Assembly (NCBI GenBank): GCA_026075535.2
Contig: AP026549.1
Span: 7,440,001-7,504,000 of the forward strand
Source: Tricholoma matsutake
Lineage: Eukaryota > Basidiomycota > Agaricomycetes > Agaricales > Tricholomataceae
DNA length: 64,000 bases
Reading direction: 5' to 3'
The translations under genes and the position numbers were made by a program. Shown here piece after piece: positions 22,836-34,122 of this stretch. The notes beneath the pieces were generated by a model, which was not told the origin of the DNA, did not search any database, and worked only from the letters and a program-made list of their open reading frames with translations. The stretch's first letter is position 1. Each line of letters opens with the position of its first letter.

Positions 22836-23765
22836 TCAATCACCAATCTTGTACTGTGGCATTGGAGAATGGCATTGATTGTAAAAGCATGCCATGTCAT
22901 CCTTTGCCTTTGCCTCCTCCAAACTGTCTCTCATGTGTTCCATGAACTCATTCACTGTCTTGATGTGTGAGGGGGCTTGGTGAGGTTTGAATCCCATACA
23001 TGGATGCTGTCCAGTGTCTAAGAAGAAAGGAGTTTGTTGAGTGGAAGAGTGGATGTGGTTGTTGTATCCAAACTCTGCCAAGGGGAGGAGATTGTCCCAG
23101 TTGTCCTGGCACTCATTTACAAAGACATGGATGTACTGCTCCAGTTCCTGGTTGACTTGCTCGGTCTGGCCATCAGTTTGTGGGTGGTAAGTGGTTGAAG
23201 CGAGGAGTTTGATTCCCAGAAGTCGGTACAACTCACGGGTGAACTCCACCACAAACTGAGGGCCACGGTCAGAAAGGAAAGTGCCAGGAAGTCCATGTTA
23301 TTTCCACACATGGTGGAGATACAGTCAGGCGGCACCCAGGGCACTGACAGTGGTGTGAGTTGGAATGAAGTGAGCATGTTTTCCTGTGGAATCAACTGTG
23401 CACATCACTGCATCAAACCCATTTGACTCTGGCAACTCCACCACAAAGTCGACACTGACAACATCCCAATGACTCTCTGGGACAGGGAGAGGGTGTAGCT
23501 CACCAATTGGTTTGCAATGAGGAATCTTGGTGTGTAAGCAAAGGTCACAAGTACAGCAATACTGACTGATGAGCCATGACATCTGTGGCCACCAATAATT
23601 CCATGAGGTGAGCTCCAAGGTCTTCCAGCATCCAGGATGACTGGCAATCCATGAGTCATGGTGTTGGGATATAATGCATCGACAAAGGTCTGGGTCATTG
23701 GGGACATAGATGCAATCTCTGAAATACAACAAGTCCTCCTTTTCAGCCCACTCTGCCACATGCAA
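22836..23765 (-). pseudogene. Copy F integrase
   Basis: Reading down from 23765: SWIASHPGCWKTLELTSWNY (HHCC zinc domain), CDLCLHTKIPHCKP, then DVVSVDFVVELPESNGFDAV (catalytic core start), FLSDRGP-type motif near 23280, and STTYHPQTDGQTEQVNQELE (about 23208-23150). A break separates 23325 from 23252. The region after the core shows a normal gypsy pattern (PLAEFGYNNHIHSST). Confidence 0.85.
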
Positions 23766-23801
23766 GGAAAGGGTGGATCCCTTCCTCAGTTCTTTAACAG
23801 C

Positions 23802-24459
23802 TCAGGCCATGACATCCTCATGTAAACCGCTACAGTTCACACGATGAATGTCATGTAGGATGTCCTGCTCCTTGCCCTGGGGTACAATGCCTTCCAATGC
23901 CCGGATAGTAAACAGGTTTGGCTGCAACAACACAATGTCTTGATTGTCGTTGCTGCCATCCCCATGGTCTGCACATCGGGAGAGAGCATCAGTCTTCCCC
24001 ACTGCTGTGACCCAGACGGTGGTGCAAGGAGAAGTCGAACCTGGATAGATACAGGGACCAATGAGCTTGACGATGGTTCAATTTCTTGGCTGTCATAAAG
24101 GACTCAAGGTTCTTGTGATCCGTCCAAATTTCCACCTTGTGTTGGGCACCCTTGAGGAAGTGTTGCCACTCCTCGAGCACACACATTATTGCCAACATCT
24201 CCTTGTCATGGATCTCGTAGTTTTGCTCCACAGCACTAAGGCTTTTGGAATAGAACGCAACAGGATGCCACTTCTGGTCCTCTGGAGACTGTTGAGACAA
24301 CATGGCGCCTGTCGCAAAGTCAGAACTGTTGGCCTCTACACAAAAAGGGCGCAAGTTGTCAGCAAAGGTAAGAATGGGAGTGGAAGTGACCATCTCCTTA
24401 AGCTTCTTGAATGCCTCCTGTTGTGCATTGTCCCACCTCCATGCCTCCTTCCCCATCAA
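23802..24459 (-). pseudogene. Copy F RNase H, first catalytic Asp lost
   Basis: Frame 24459-23989 gives FCVEANSSDFATGAML, YEIHDKEMLAI, WTDHKNLESF and KLNHRQAHWSLYLSRF. The family has EAD/DAS at the first metal-binding residue, but here it is Asn (codon 24328-24330, minus strand). Because the preceding codon ends in C, the change GAC to AAC fits CpG to CpA deamination. A shift near 24000 moves the tail (KTDALSRCADHGDG) into the next frame. Confidence 0.8.
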
Positions 24460-24649
24460 GTTGAACAGTGGTCATGCATGATGTGAGAAATCCTTGATAA
24501 AACACCGATAGAAATTGATGAAACACAGGAAAGACTGCACCTCCTTTTTATTTGTGGGTGTTGGCCAAGCTGTGACCCCATTCACCTTGACAGGATCCAT
24601 CTCCACCTGATCCTCCAAGATAATCAGGCCAAGGTACTCAATCTTGGTC

Positions 24650-25632
24650 TTCTCAAACTCGGTCTTCTCAAACTCGCACTTGTCCTGATGAAGGTAGAGT
24701 TTGTACTGTCAAAGTCATTCCAGGATGAGGTGTGTAATGCAACAATGCTCTTCGACCATGCGAGTGAAGATGAGGATGTCATCGAGGTAGATGCAAACAA
24801 TGCCCTCGAGGATGAGGTCATGGAAGATGTCATTCATCATGGTCTGGAAGGTGGCAGGACTATTAGTAAGGCCAAAGAACATGACGAGCAGTTTAAAAAG
24901 ACCATGGTTGGTATGAAAGGCTGCCTTCCACTCATCTCCCTCCTTTATCCTCACATTATTGTAACCCCAACGGACATTGATCTTGGTGAAGTATTGGGCT
25001 CCATGGAGTTGGTTCACAAGTTCAGAGATGAGAGGTAATGGGTAGTGATTTTTGACCATGATGTTGTTGAGCCTTCTATAGTCTTGAACTGGTTGAAGTG
25101 AGCCATCCTTCTTCTTGATGAAGAAAAAGGGAGAGGCCATGGGTGACTTCGATGGTCGAATACATCCAGAGGCTAGGTGTTTGTCGATGAACTGGTCAAG
25201 CTGTTGCTGCTCCTTGGGGGAGAGAGGATAGACCTTGCAGGAGGAAGGGGTTGCACTGGGGGTGAGTTTGATCGCATGATCCCATGGCTTGTGCACAGGG
25301 AGAGAGTCAAATGATTCCTTGGAGACCATGTCCTTGAACTCATGGAGATAAGGAAGTAAGGAGTCAGTAGAGGATTTAGCAGTGTTGTTTTTGTGGAAGG
25401 CCTTGGGATATGTTCGATGTAGCACACACCTCATGTGATGGACGAATTGCAGTGTAGAAGATCCGATCACCTTCCTCAACTTCCTCTGGCTCCTCTCCTC
25501 ATCATCTGAGTCCAGCATCAGATCAGGAACACCCTCCAATTCCACATCCGGCACTGGCAGTGGTCCAGCATGACACTTCTGGGTGCATTGTATTGAGGCC
25601 CTTTGTCCACAGCATTCTAGTCTGGCTTCCAT
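24650..25632 (-). pseudogene. Copy F reverse transcriptase, motif A Asp lost
   Basis: A 305-codon frame: FDSLPVHKPWDHAIKL, GCIRPSKSPMASPFFFIKKK, VQDYRRLNNIMVKNHYPLPL, FTKINVRWGYNNVRI, FFGLTNSPATFQTMMNDIF, and the catalytic VCIYLDDILIF. The motif A residue expected as Asp (LDVRWGYNN in this lineage) is Asn, codon 24976-24978. It is preceded by ATC, so again a CpG to CpA change. The enzyme would be dead even if made. Thumb/connection sequence continues in other frames to about 24460. Confidence 0.85.
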
Positions 25633-26222
25633 GAAACAAGTGTGACAGCTGAGATGGGCACCGGCTCATGGTGACTTCCCTGGTATGCCAGTCGACCTCT
25701 GGTTTATGGTATTGAAGCCACGGGTAGCCCAAAATCACCTTCTGCTTTCCTAACTGAGTGACAGCAAAATGGGCATGCTCACTGTGATCTTTGTAATGGA
25801 GGACCAACCTCTTGGATGGCACCAGCTTCATTTGGGGATCCATACACATTATAAACAGGTATTGGACACGAGAGCAAGTGAGTGTTCAGGCAATGTTGTT
25901 GTGTGAGCTGGGCATTGATGAAGAGACCAGTTGCACCTGAGTCCAGGAGCGCAGGGACACCAAGTATCTGTCCAGTGTCGGTAGTCTGTAGTTCAATTGC
26001 CAGGCTCAAGGAATGTGTCGAGGGAGTGGACACAACAATATATTTGCATGGTAGCTTGCACTCCCATGATTTAATTTTGGGGTGCAGGGCAGAGGGAGAG
26101 ATAGGAAAGCTGGGTATGTCTTCAGCCAACTTTGCAGGGTCAGAGACTGGAACAGTAGATTCATTCTCTGGGGATTCAATGGACAAAACTTTGAAGTGGT
26201 TATGGACAGGCAATGAGAGCAT
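25523..26222 (-). pseudogene. Copy F aspartic protease region
   Basis: The reading PALLDSGATGLFINAQ at about 25960-25915 is the retropepsin D-S-G active site. VYNVYGSPNEAGAI follows, and then in another frame GKQKVILGYPWLQYHKPEV (flap/ILG motif, about 25760-25700). Two frames overlap (25849-25523 and 26222-25779), so an indel lies near 25800. Confidence 0.8.
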
Positions 26223-26665
26223 AGAGTGGTGGTTGGAGCCTGGAATGCAGCATTGAATGCTGCATTTGTGAGTCAGTTCTCATCACAGAGGGAAGCAGCT
26301 TTGTACCAAGCATAGATATCATTGTCCACTGGGTGTCCTTCCAACATCTGGGCAATCTGGTCCTGAATTTCTCAGTTGAGGCCCCATCGGAACTTCACCA
26401 CCACTGGTAGCCCATCCCCATATCCTGCCATGTCCACCAAATCTCTAAACTCATCGATATAATCGTCCATGGATCGATGTGCCTGGTGGTAAGAGGATGA
26501 CTCGAGCCGTGTCACTCCTCGGTAGCGCTCATTGAGGGGACAAAAGTGGCATATAAACTCTGTTAAGGGTGAAGCCTCAACCACTCGATCTAGTCGATGT
26601 TGTTCGACGAGGTGCTTCCTCGATGAGTCGTTTGGCACTAGTCTTACTCAGAGCGTCTGACATAA
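26223..26665 (-). pseudogene. Copy F gag remnant
   Basis: Start-like MSDALSKTSAKRLIEEAP can be read from ATG at about 26663. After a break, SPLTEFICHFCPLNERYRG, YIDEFRDLVDMAGY and LPVVVKFRWGLN match the capsid region of this gypsy lineage. Most of the N-terminal capsid and the whole nucleocapsid are absent or unreadable. The leader and gag start match the inverted fragment at 5675-5812, so the same short start is shared by two copies. Confidence 0.65.
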
Positions 26666-26693
26666 GATGGGTAGTGCACTCTAGCAGGGCTTC

Positions 26694-27260
26694 TGTGTAG
26701 AGTCGTTCAGGTTCACACACTAAGGGGCTTCCTTAGTGGTTTCAAGTAAGTTTGCAAGTTTGCAAGTTAAGGCTGTTAATTGCCTAGATCTAAACTAAGG
26801 ACATCCCTACTACAAGTCGCAGTACTTATACTAGAAGGGAGGTCCTTATCATCCAATCGGAAAGGTAGATGCATATCAAGTAATAATAGAAACAATAGGC
26901 CTCATGCCTTGCATGAGGCATCCGATGTCATGGAGTGCTGCGGTGCAGCATGTCAGGAAACAATAAGAGATAAGCCTCATGCCTAGCATGAGGCGTCCGA
27001 TGTCAAGGATCCAATGTCATGGACCTCATGTCAAGGGGCTGTCGTATCACAGCATGTGTGGGAGTGGGTTCAGGTGCATGGAGTCACCATGCGTCAAGGG
27101 TGCCTTCCATGGGAAGGGGATCAAATGCATGCAGTTGGCATGTGTCATGTGTGTGTCTGATGTCAAGGACATGCCCTAGGCATGAATCAAGGGGTGCCTC
27201 CTGTCTGGAGGGGATTGTCAGGTGCGTCAGGTTCCATGAGTTACAAGGAAAATTGTAACA
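26694..27260 (-). mobile_element. LTR shared between gypsy E and gypsy F
   Basis: On the minus strand it begins TGTTACAATTTTCCTTG and probably ends CTCTACACA, 567 bp. It contains GTATAAGTACTGCG as a likely core promoter and two GCATGAGGC-type inverted words. Upstream (27261-27275) lies a polypurine tract (GCGAGGGGGTAA), as before a 3' LTR. Downstream comes the leader and gag of F, as after a 5' LTR. Thus it serves both sides. A diverged inverted copy is at 4999-5674. Confidence 0.65.
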
Positions 27261-27514
27261 TTACCCCCTCGCTATGGTCGAAAGTTCCACACTTCGACCT
27301 AAATCCTCGTCTCTCCTTCGTGGTCTGATCGGGTGTGGTCTGGTTATGTGGGTAGGTTGGGGTTGAGGGGTACGATGGAGGAATAATTCATGTCCGAACT
27401 CAGACCATGATTGGGTTCTTCTGGTTTGCACTGCCCTAGGTAGCGGTGTCAAGGAGTCAGTGGTGTCATTGGAAGGGGAGGGGTCTTGTAGGTTTGTGCG
27501 GTGTCAAGGGAAAT

Positions 27515-27690
27515 CGTCGTAGTTTTACATCTTCTGTGGATGATCGGTAGTTTATCGTCTCTGCAGACGGTCACTAATTTAATGTCTTTGCGGACGATCA
27601 GTAGTTTTATCGTCTTTGTGGACGATCAGTAGTTTAACGTCTTTGCGGACAATCGGTAGTTTTAACGTCTTTGTGGACGATCAGTTCACA
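27515..27690. repeat. 28-bp tandem repeat, about six copies
   Basis: Units of the form TTTATCGTCTTTGTGGACGATCAG-TAG repeat about six times with C/T and G/A differences. Each contains an imperfect inverted pair (ATCGTC / GACGAT), so each can form a small hairpin. It lies between the LTR and the 107-codon ORF in the 3' region of E. Confidence 0.75.
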
Positions 27691-27691
27691 C

Positions 27692-28015
27692 CTAGTTGTG
27701 CTCAGTGGTCTGGGGTGTCAGTGTATGGGGGTGTTGGCTGGAACGCAGCAACGTCCCCAGTTCTCCATGTCGTCCAAATAAGAGCTGCCTTGCCAGCTCA
27801 AATCTGCTTTCTTTGTCGTAGTGGGTGTTCCACTGAAGGTCATTCCACAGTAGTGGGCCAATCCCTGCTAGTGGTCTCCTGCATGGGGTCAGACCATCGT
27901 GGTCAACAACAAATTGTTCGGGGAGATAGTCTCCACCATCTAACTCTTCTTCAAAGCACCACTCCTCAAATTGTGCTTTTACCCAGGTCAAATCCATTTT
28001 CGTGCTCCTTCGCAC
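27692..28015 (-). CDS. Hypothetical ORF in the 3' region of gypsy E
   Basis: A 107-codon frame, acidic in the middle (FEEWCFEEELDGGDYLPEQF), with no motif I can name. It begins within sequence that continues open upstream (RTARNHILDKQRRLDKEN). It lies downstream of the E pol stop if insertion D is removed. It could be a remnant of an extra element ORF or of a host gene. Weak support. Confidence 0.3.
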   Translation of the reverse strand: MRRSTKMDLTWVKAQFEEWCFEEELDGGDYLPEQFVVDHDGLTPCRRPLAGIGPLLWNDLQWNTHYDKESRFELARQLLFGRHGELGTLLRSSQHPHTLTPQTTEHN

Positions 28016-28316
28016 ATAGAGGCAGCATGTTGGGCAAGTCGAGGATATTCTCTTTATCCAGTCGTCTCTGTTTATCCAGAATGTGATTCCGTGCGGGCAT
28101 TCCCAAGAGGGTTGCCCCGGCAGTCTGTTTGTTCTTGGTGACTGGTCAATGACTCATCATCCAGTCACCATGTTCTTCTCGTATTCGTTCTTTATCGAAA
28201 GGGGGTGGGGGTGGGAGTGAACGTGAAGGGCGTCAATGTTCAGTGGGTCAATCGTCATTTAGGGGGTATCAGGGGTGTCGTTTGGTTCAGATAGTGGGGG
28301 TTTCTTGGGTTCTCCT

Positions 28317-28728
28317 TGTTAGGAAACAGCCCCATTACCTAATAAAATTTCATTTTCATTTTATTATGTCGAATTACACTACATTACACCAAATGACGCC
28401 AAATGATGCTACACTTTGATAGTGTGAGAATATTATTTTGCACACATCACTATGTACATGCCTGTACACGTGCATCGGTAACAACAATGTACAATATATG
28501 TAACATAGTATATAAACCCAAAATATACACCTAGGGGACCCCAGTTGTGTTCTCTTAGGTATTCCACCTACGTTTTCAGTGTGAAAGGCCTATCTCAACA
28601 AACTCATCTATTAATAACCCCTCGCATCAAAACCATCAATTTCCCCATCATGCGCGTGGATCCCGCCCCCTTCTTGTAGAGAGAACCCGCATGGTCTTAG
28701 CTAGCAGATAGTGGGTGTTGCCCTAACA
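28317..28728 (+). mobile_element. Gypsy D 5' LTR
   Basis: 412 bp, TGTTAGG...CCTAACA with a 7-bp inverted end. A TATATAAA box lies near 28509. The 3' copy at 34123-34534 has equal length and differs at 16 sites by my reading, all transitions at CpG-derived positions. The flanking five bases CTCCT (28312-28316) match CTCGT (34535-34539) at four of five. Confidence 0.95.
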
Positions 28729-29193
28729 GAAGAACACAACTACCCATATCAGTGCACCTTCTCTTACTTGCGCATACGTCATTGTTTCACTGCGCCACAT
28801 CTGATTACTCATCCTTTCGGCACGAGCCAGAAGTACTTGTATATACGTAATCTACCTTTTCTTTTGTAAGCCGATGCCAGGCCTCGCCTTACATTGCGAC
28901 TGCCAGTGAGTGAGAGGCAGCGCTCGTCATTAGGACAGCTGCAACCAGACAACCAATCGGATCTGGTTTAGTTACAATTTACATCACTCTATTTGGACGA
29001 CTATTTTAGTTACAAGCCGAATTCAGTGATATCTCTGAGATCAGGCACTGTTGGAAGGGTTGTTGATCCGAAGTGTCAAAATAGGCGCCCGACAAACGAC
29101 GAACCTTATCACGTGACCCGTAGACGTTTGGAGAGGTCTCGAAGTAAAATTTTGAATTTGTTGAAGAAGTGATTCATCACAGATTCTACAATT
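28729..29193 (+). other. Gypsy D untranslated leader
   Basis: 465 bp between the LTR and the first gag ATG, without a convincing ORF. No canonical primer-binding site directly abuts the LTR. A GGCGCCCGAC word occurs at 29084-29093, but it is far from the LTR end. Several CpGs remain. Confidence 0.5.
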
Positions 29194-30290
29194 ATGTCCG
29201 AACCTTCAACTTCTAATCCCAGTCCTAATCCTGTTCCCATACCAGCACTAGAGGCGAAAATTGATGCCCTCACAGTGCAAATGTCGCAATTAGTGTCAGT
29301 ATTGGCAGCATCACAGCCCAGACAAGTGGAAGTACAGCCAGAGATGACAGGAGAAAGAGATGATGAGACAGAGGAGATGGTGGAGTGGATATCGCAGGAG
29401 GATGAGACGTGGAGAAATCCGGAAATGGAAAAGCGTGCTTACCTAAGTATGCGCCCCCACAAATCTTTGACGGTACCATGGAGAATACAAAATCCTTCAT
29501 CAGCTCTATAGTATTGTACATCCATGGGAGGAAGCCCGAGTTTTGTACAGCCAAGTCTAGGATTATGTTTGCTCTCTCATACATTCAGGGGGGGAAAGCA
29601 CAGTTCTGGAGAAACGAGGCTATTAATCAAATTGCCATGGGAAATAAACCATTTGCAACCTTCAAGGAATTTCTGGAGAGATTGGAGGCACAGTTTGGAG
29701 ACCCTAATCCAAAGGCGACAGCCAATGCTAAATTAAAGACCATGCACCAAGGTTCCTTAACGGTGGATGAATTTATTTTGCAGTTCAAAGCAGAAGCTTC
29801 GCAAATGGACATGGGAGAAGCCACATTGGTAGAGTTTTTGAAAGCAGGATTAAATCCCTCTTTATTCAAGTCTATCTACCAACTACCTTCTATGCCAGAG
29901 AAGTTGGATGAGTGGTATAATTGGGCAATGCACCTTGACCGGCAATATCAGCAGGAACAGGCGGAGTCAAAGTTGATGTATGGAAGTAGTAAATTTGGAA
30001 AGTCATCAGGAGGAAAGTCTGAGAAAGGAAAGGCGCCTCAGGCGCAAGCTCCGAGGGCACAGCCACCAGCCATGGCAGTGACACCTATAGTTATGGAGTC
30101 AGCAGCACCAGCAGAGGCAATGGAGGTTGATCAAGTGGGGAGACGAGCCCCACTTAAATGTTTTAACTGTGGGCAGTTAGGACACATTTCTAAGTATTGC
30201 AAGCAGAAGAGAAAGATCAGGGGAGCTACAATTGAGGAAGTGAAGCAGGAGGAAGGCAAGCAGGAGAATTTTGTGGAAGAGTCCCAGTGA
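29194..30290 (+). pseudogene. Gypsy D gag (one frameshift)
   Basis: The ATG at 29194 opens MSEPSTSNPSPNP and a coiled N-terminal segment (EAKIDALTVQMSQLVS). Near 29430-29445 the frame shifts and continues as PKYAPPQIFDGTMENTKSF, the start of the capsid, then YIQGGKAQFW, FLERLEAQFGDPN and FLKAGLNPSLF. A zinc knuckle CFNCGQLGHISKYC (CX2CX4HX4C) lies at about 30158-30199. The stop is TGA at 30288-30290. Pol begins in the -1 frame and overlaps the gag end, as expected for frameshift-expressed pol. Apart from the single indel it is full length. Confidence 0.85.
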
Positions 30291-33200
30291 AGGTTTCCCC
30301 ATTGGTGACCCAAAATCGTTACAATGTATTAGTATCCGAGGAAACCCAGAGTAAATCAGAAAAGAAAATCAAGGAGGAGTACAACTGTTGCGAATCACGC
30401 AACAAAGAAAATTGTCACATGTCATTTCCAAAAACCCCTAAATTCTTTATTCGCTCTGCGCGAATAGAACCCGAAATCACCTTGACTGTGGGACTGAAGA
30501 CAGTGGACACGCATGCAGCTATTGATGTGGAAGTGTTGCTTGACAGTGGTGCTACAGGATTATTTATTAATTGATCCTTAATTACCGGAAACGGTATTAA
30601 CACACGCAAGCTGGCGCAACCTATAATGGTGTACAATATTGACAGAACAGTCAATCATGGAGGAACTATCAAGGAGGAGGTGACTATGGTACTAAAGTAT
30701 CAGGAGCATCAGGAGCGAGCCGTATTCGAAGTGTGCGATCTTGGGAAAACCAATCTAATAATAGGATGTCCGTGGTTACAGAAGCATAATCCCGAAATTG
30801 ATTGGAAAACTGGGAAAGTACAAATGACTCGTTGTCCTAAGGAATGTAATGTGTATGGGAGGAAGATGAAGAAGGAAAAAAGGAAAAAGAAAGAGAAAGA
30901 ACGTCCGAGGAAGTATTCTGTTATGATGGAGGAAGTGGAGGATGAGGAAATGCCAAATGGGGAAGTTCCAATCATGATTGAGAAAGAAGAGCAGAAGCAA
31001 ACCTTTAGAGCAGTTCGTGGAGGACAGTCATGGGACAAGAATATCATGAAGGTGGAGAAGCCAGTGGAGGAATGGGTGCCAAAAGTGTATCATGAACATT
31101 TGTCAGTGTTCCAAAAGAAGGAGTCTGAGCGAATGCCGGTGCGGAAGCCATGGGATCATGTGATTGAGATGAAGCCAGGGTTTGTGCTGAAGAATTTGAA
31201 GGTATATCCATTATCTCCAATGGAACAAGAAGAAGTGGATGCATTCCTGAAGGAGCAATTGCGCAAAGGATACATACGACCTTCAAAATCACCGCAGACA
31301 TCACCAATATTCTTCGTGCCCAAAAAAGACCAAAGGAAGAGGATGTGTACCGATTATAGGTATCTGAATGAGTGGACAGTGAAGAACGTGTACCCCCTGC
31401 TGTTGATCTCAGAAATAATTGATAAGGTGGGAAAAGCCAAGGTGTTTACAAAATTGGATTTACGATGGGGATACAACAATGTATGAATAAAGAAAGGAGA
31501 TGAGTGGAAGGCTGCATTTGCCATGCATCGAGGATCCTTCGAGCCACTTGTCATGTTTTTTGGGATGACTAATAGTCCCCCGACCTTTCAAAATATGATG
31601 AACAATATTTTCAAGGACGTAATAGACAAAGGCGTGGTAATAATATTTATTGATGACATTCTGATATTCACAGAGGATGAAGAGAATCATGAGGCGATAG
31701 TGCAGGAGGTGTTATGGAGGTTGGCGGAGAATGATCTATTTTTGAAACCAGAGAAGTGTGTGTTTGGGGCAAGCGAGATCGAGTTCCTAGGATTATTGAT
31801 CGGCCCTGATGGGATCAAAATGGATCCAATCAAGGTACAGGCAATCACAGATTGGCCTGCGCCCACCTGTGTCAAGGAGGTTCAAGCCTTCTTGGGACTC
31901 GCAAATTATTATTGTCGCTTTGTGCACAATTTTTCTAAAATTGCCGCACCCTTACATAACCTTACGCGAAAGGGAGTAGTGTGGAGGTGGGGAGAGCAGC
32001 AGCAGACAGTGTTTGAGGAGTTGAAGAGGAAGTTTGTGGAGGGACCAATATTAGCCCCAGTAGATTTCACACGCCCTTTGTGAGTGGAATCCGATGCATC
32101 CGATTTTGCTACTGGAGCGGTATTATCAATGCTGTGCGAAGATGACAAATGGCATCCTTGTGCATACTTGTCAAAAGGGTTGAATGATGTGGAGAGGAAT
32201 TATGATGTGCATGACAAAGAGATGTTGGGGATAATACAAGCATTGGAGGTGTGGAGGCATTATTTGGAGGGATGTACACATCAAATTGAGATCTGGATGG
32301 ATCATCAAAATCTGCAATACTTCATGTCCGCTAAAAAGCTTAATCGCAGGCAAGCGCGTTGGGCACTATTCCTATTGCGTTTCAACTTTCACTTGGTCCA
32401 TAAAGTGGGAAGCTTAATGAGGAAAGCAGATGCCTTATCCAGACGTATTGATCATAAAAGGGGGGTGGAGGAGGACAATAAAAATGTTACCTTACTCAAA
32501 CCCGAATACTTTTGCATTTGCGCTATGTGTCAAGGGCATCTATTAATAGATAGCTTGGAAACGGAAATGTTGTCTAAAATTAGACAATGTTCGGAAATGG
32601 ATGATGAAGTAGTGGAAGCCGTGAAAGCTCTGAAGGGAGAGAAGAAAGGTAATATCAAAGGAGACAAATGGGCTGAGGAACAAGGGTTGGTGTTGTTTCG
32701 AGGAAAAGTGTATGTACCGAAGGATCAGGATTTGAGAAGGGAGATTGTCCGGTTACATCACAATACGCTGATTGCCGGACACCCAGGAAGATGGAAGATG
32801 TTGGAATTAGTAATGAGAAATTATTGGTGGCCCGGAATTTCAAAGTATGTGTTGGGGTATGTGGATGGATGTGATACGTGCATGAGGGGGAAGAAATTTC
32901 CAGAGAAACCTGCAGGAAAATTAATGCTGAACCCTATACCTAAAGCGCCGTGGTGAGATATATCTGTGGATTTTATTACTGGATTACCCAAGGCTCAAGG
33001 GTATGATGCAATATTCGTAGTATGCGACCGCTTTACAAAGGAGGTCCATATTATTCCTAGTACTACAGAAACCTCATCATTGGGCTTGGCGCGCCTCTAT
33101 CTAAATCAGGTATGGCAGTTACATGGGTTACCCAATACTGTTATCTCCGATCGCGGACCACAATTTGCTTCCGCGTTTATGCGAGAACTAAACAACATAT

Positions 33201-34111
33201 TGGGAATTCAAACTAAATTATCTACGGCATATCACCTGCAGACTGATGGACAGACAGAGTGAATGAATCAGGAGTTGGAGCAGTACCTACGTATGTTTGT
33301 CAACTACTGACAAACCGACTGGCCCGAATGGTTGGCAATTGCCAAATTTTCCCACAATAACAAATTCCATTCGGCTACTTGTATGTCACCCTTTTTCACG
33401 AATTATGGATATCATCCTCGCATGGGAGTAGAACCCAGAAGGGAAGTCAAAGTACAGTCGGTAGAAGATTTTGTATCTAAGATGCAAAGGGTACAAGAGG
33501 AAGCCGAGGCAGCATTGAAGAAAGCACGTGATGACATGATGCGACATGTGGATCGTACTCGAGCACGCGCTCCAGAGTACAAAGTTGGTGACTTGGTATG
33601 GCTAAGTACCAAGGACCTGAATATTCCACGACCTTCGAAGAAACTTACGGAGAAACAAGTTGGCCCATATGCGATCTCTAAAGTGATCTCGCCTAATGTG
33701 GTAGTGCTAAAATTACCCTGATCATTTAAGATTGATCCCAAGATTAATGTATCCCGCCTACGCCCTTACTGTCCACCCACTATTCCTGGCCAACAAACTA
33801 CTCCACAACCTCCGATAATAGTAGAAGGTGCTCCAGAATACATAGTTGAAGAAATTCTAGACTCACGTCTTCGATGGAACAAATTGGAGTTCTTAATAAA
33901 GTGGAAAAACTATACCAACAAAAATAATTCATGGGAACCTGAAGAGAATTGTAAGTGAGCGCATAATGCGATTGCCCAATTCTTTAAATGTAATCCGAAT
34001 GCTCCGCGTCGCATTGTGAGAATGGTGTATGAGGGGATGAAATTCTGGCCTTACCAAAATTTCACAGAGGGGACAAACATAATATTTTCTCACCTGGAAG
34101 TCGAGGCATAA
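30287..34111 (+). pseudogene. Gypsy D pol, one frame broken only by eight TGA codons
   Basis: A single frame runs from the gag overlap to TAA at 34109-34111. Order: protease (LLDSGATGLFIN, about 30535), RT ([26 protein letters not shown], catalytic FIDDILIF at about 31648), RNase H (VESDASDFATGAVL, YDVHDKEMLGI), integrase zinc domain (HHNTLIAGHPGRWKM...CDTC), core (DISVDFITGLPKAQGYDAI; VISDRGPQFASAF), GPY-type module (KQVGPYAISKVIS) and chromodomain (YIVEEILDSRLRW...SWEPEENC). In-frame stops are at 30572, 31484, 32081, 32954, 33260, 33308, 33719 and 33956. All are TGA and no frameshift is seen. Several fall where the lineage has Arg, so CGA to TGA is the likely origin. Confidence 0.9.
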
Positions 34112-34122
34112 AAGGGGGGTAA

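Noticed and set aside
27616..28086. 156-codon plus-strand frame
   Set aside because: It runs through the 28-bp tandem repeat and opposite the minus-strand 107-codon ORF; composition is not protein-like.
29084..29093. GGCGCCCGAC as primer-binding site of gypsy D
   Set aside because: It resembles known retroelement primer sites but lies 356 bp beyond the LTR end; equal LTR lengths and inverted ends fix the LTR boundary at 28728.
30260..30290. Programmed slippery heptamer at the D gag-pol overlap
   Set aside because: The overlap is in the -1 frame, but the only candidate (G AAT TTT) is not a canonical slippery site and no pseudoknot could be assessed.
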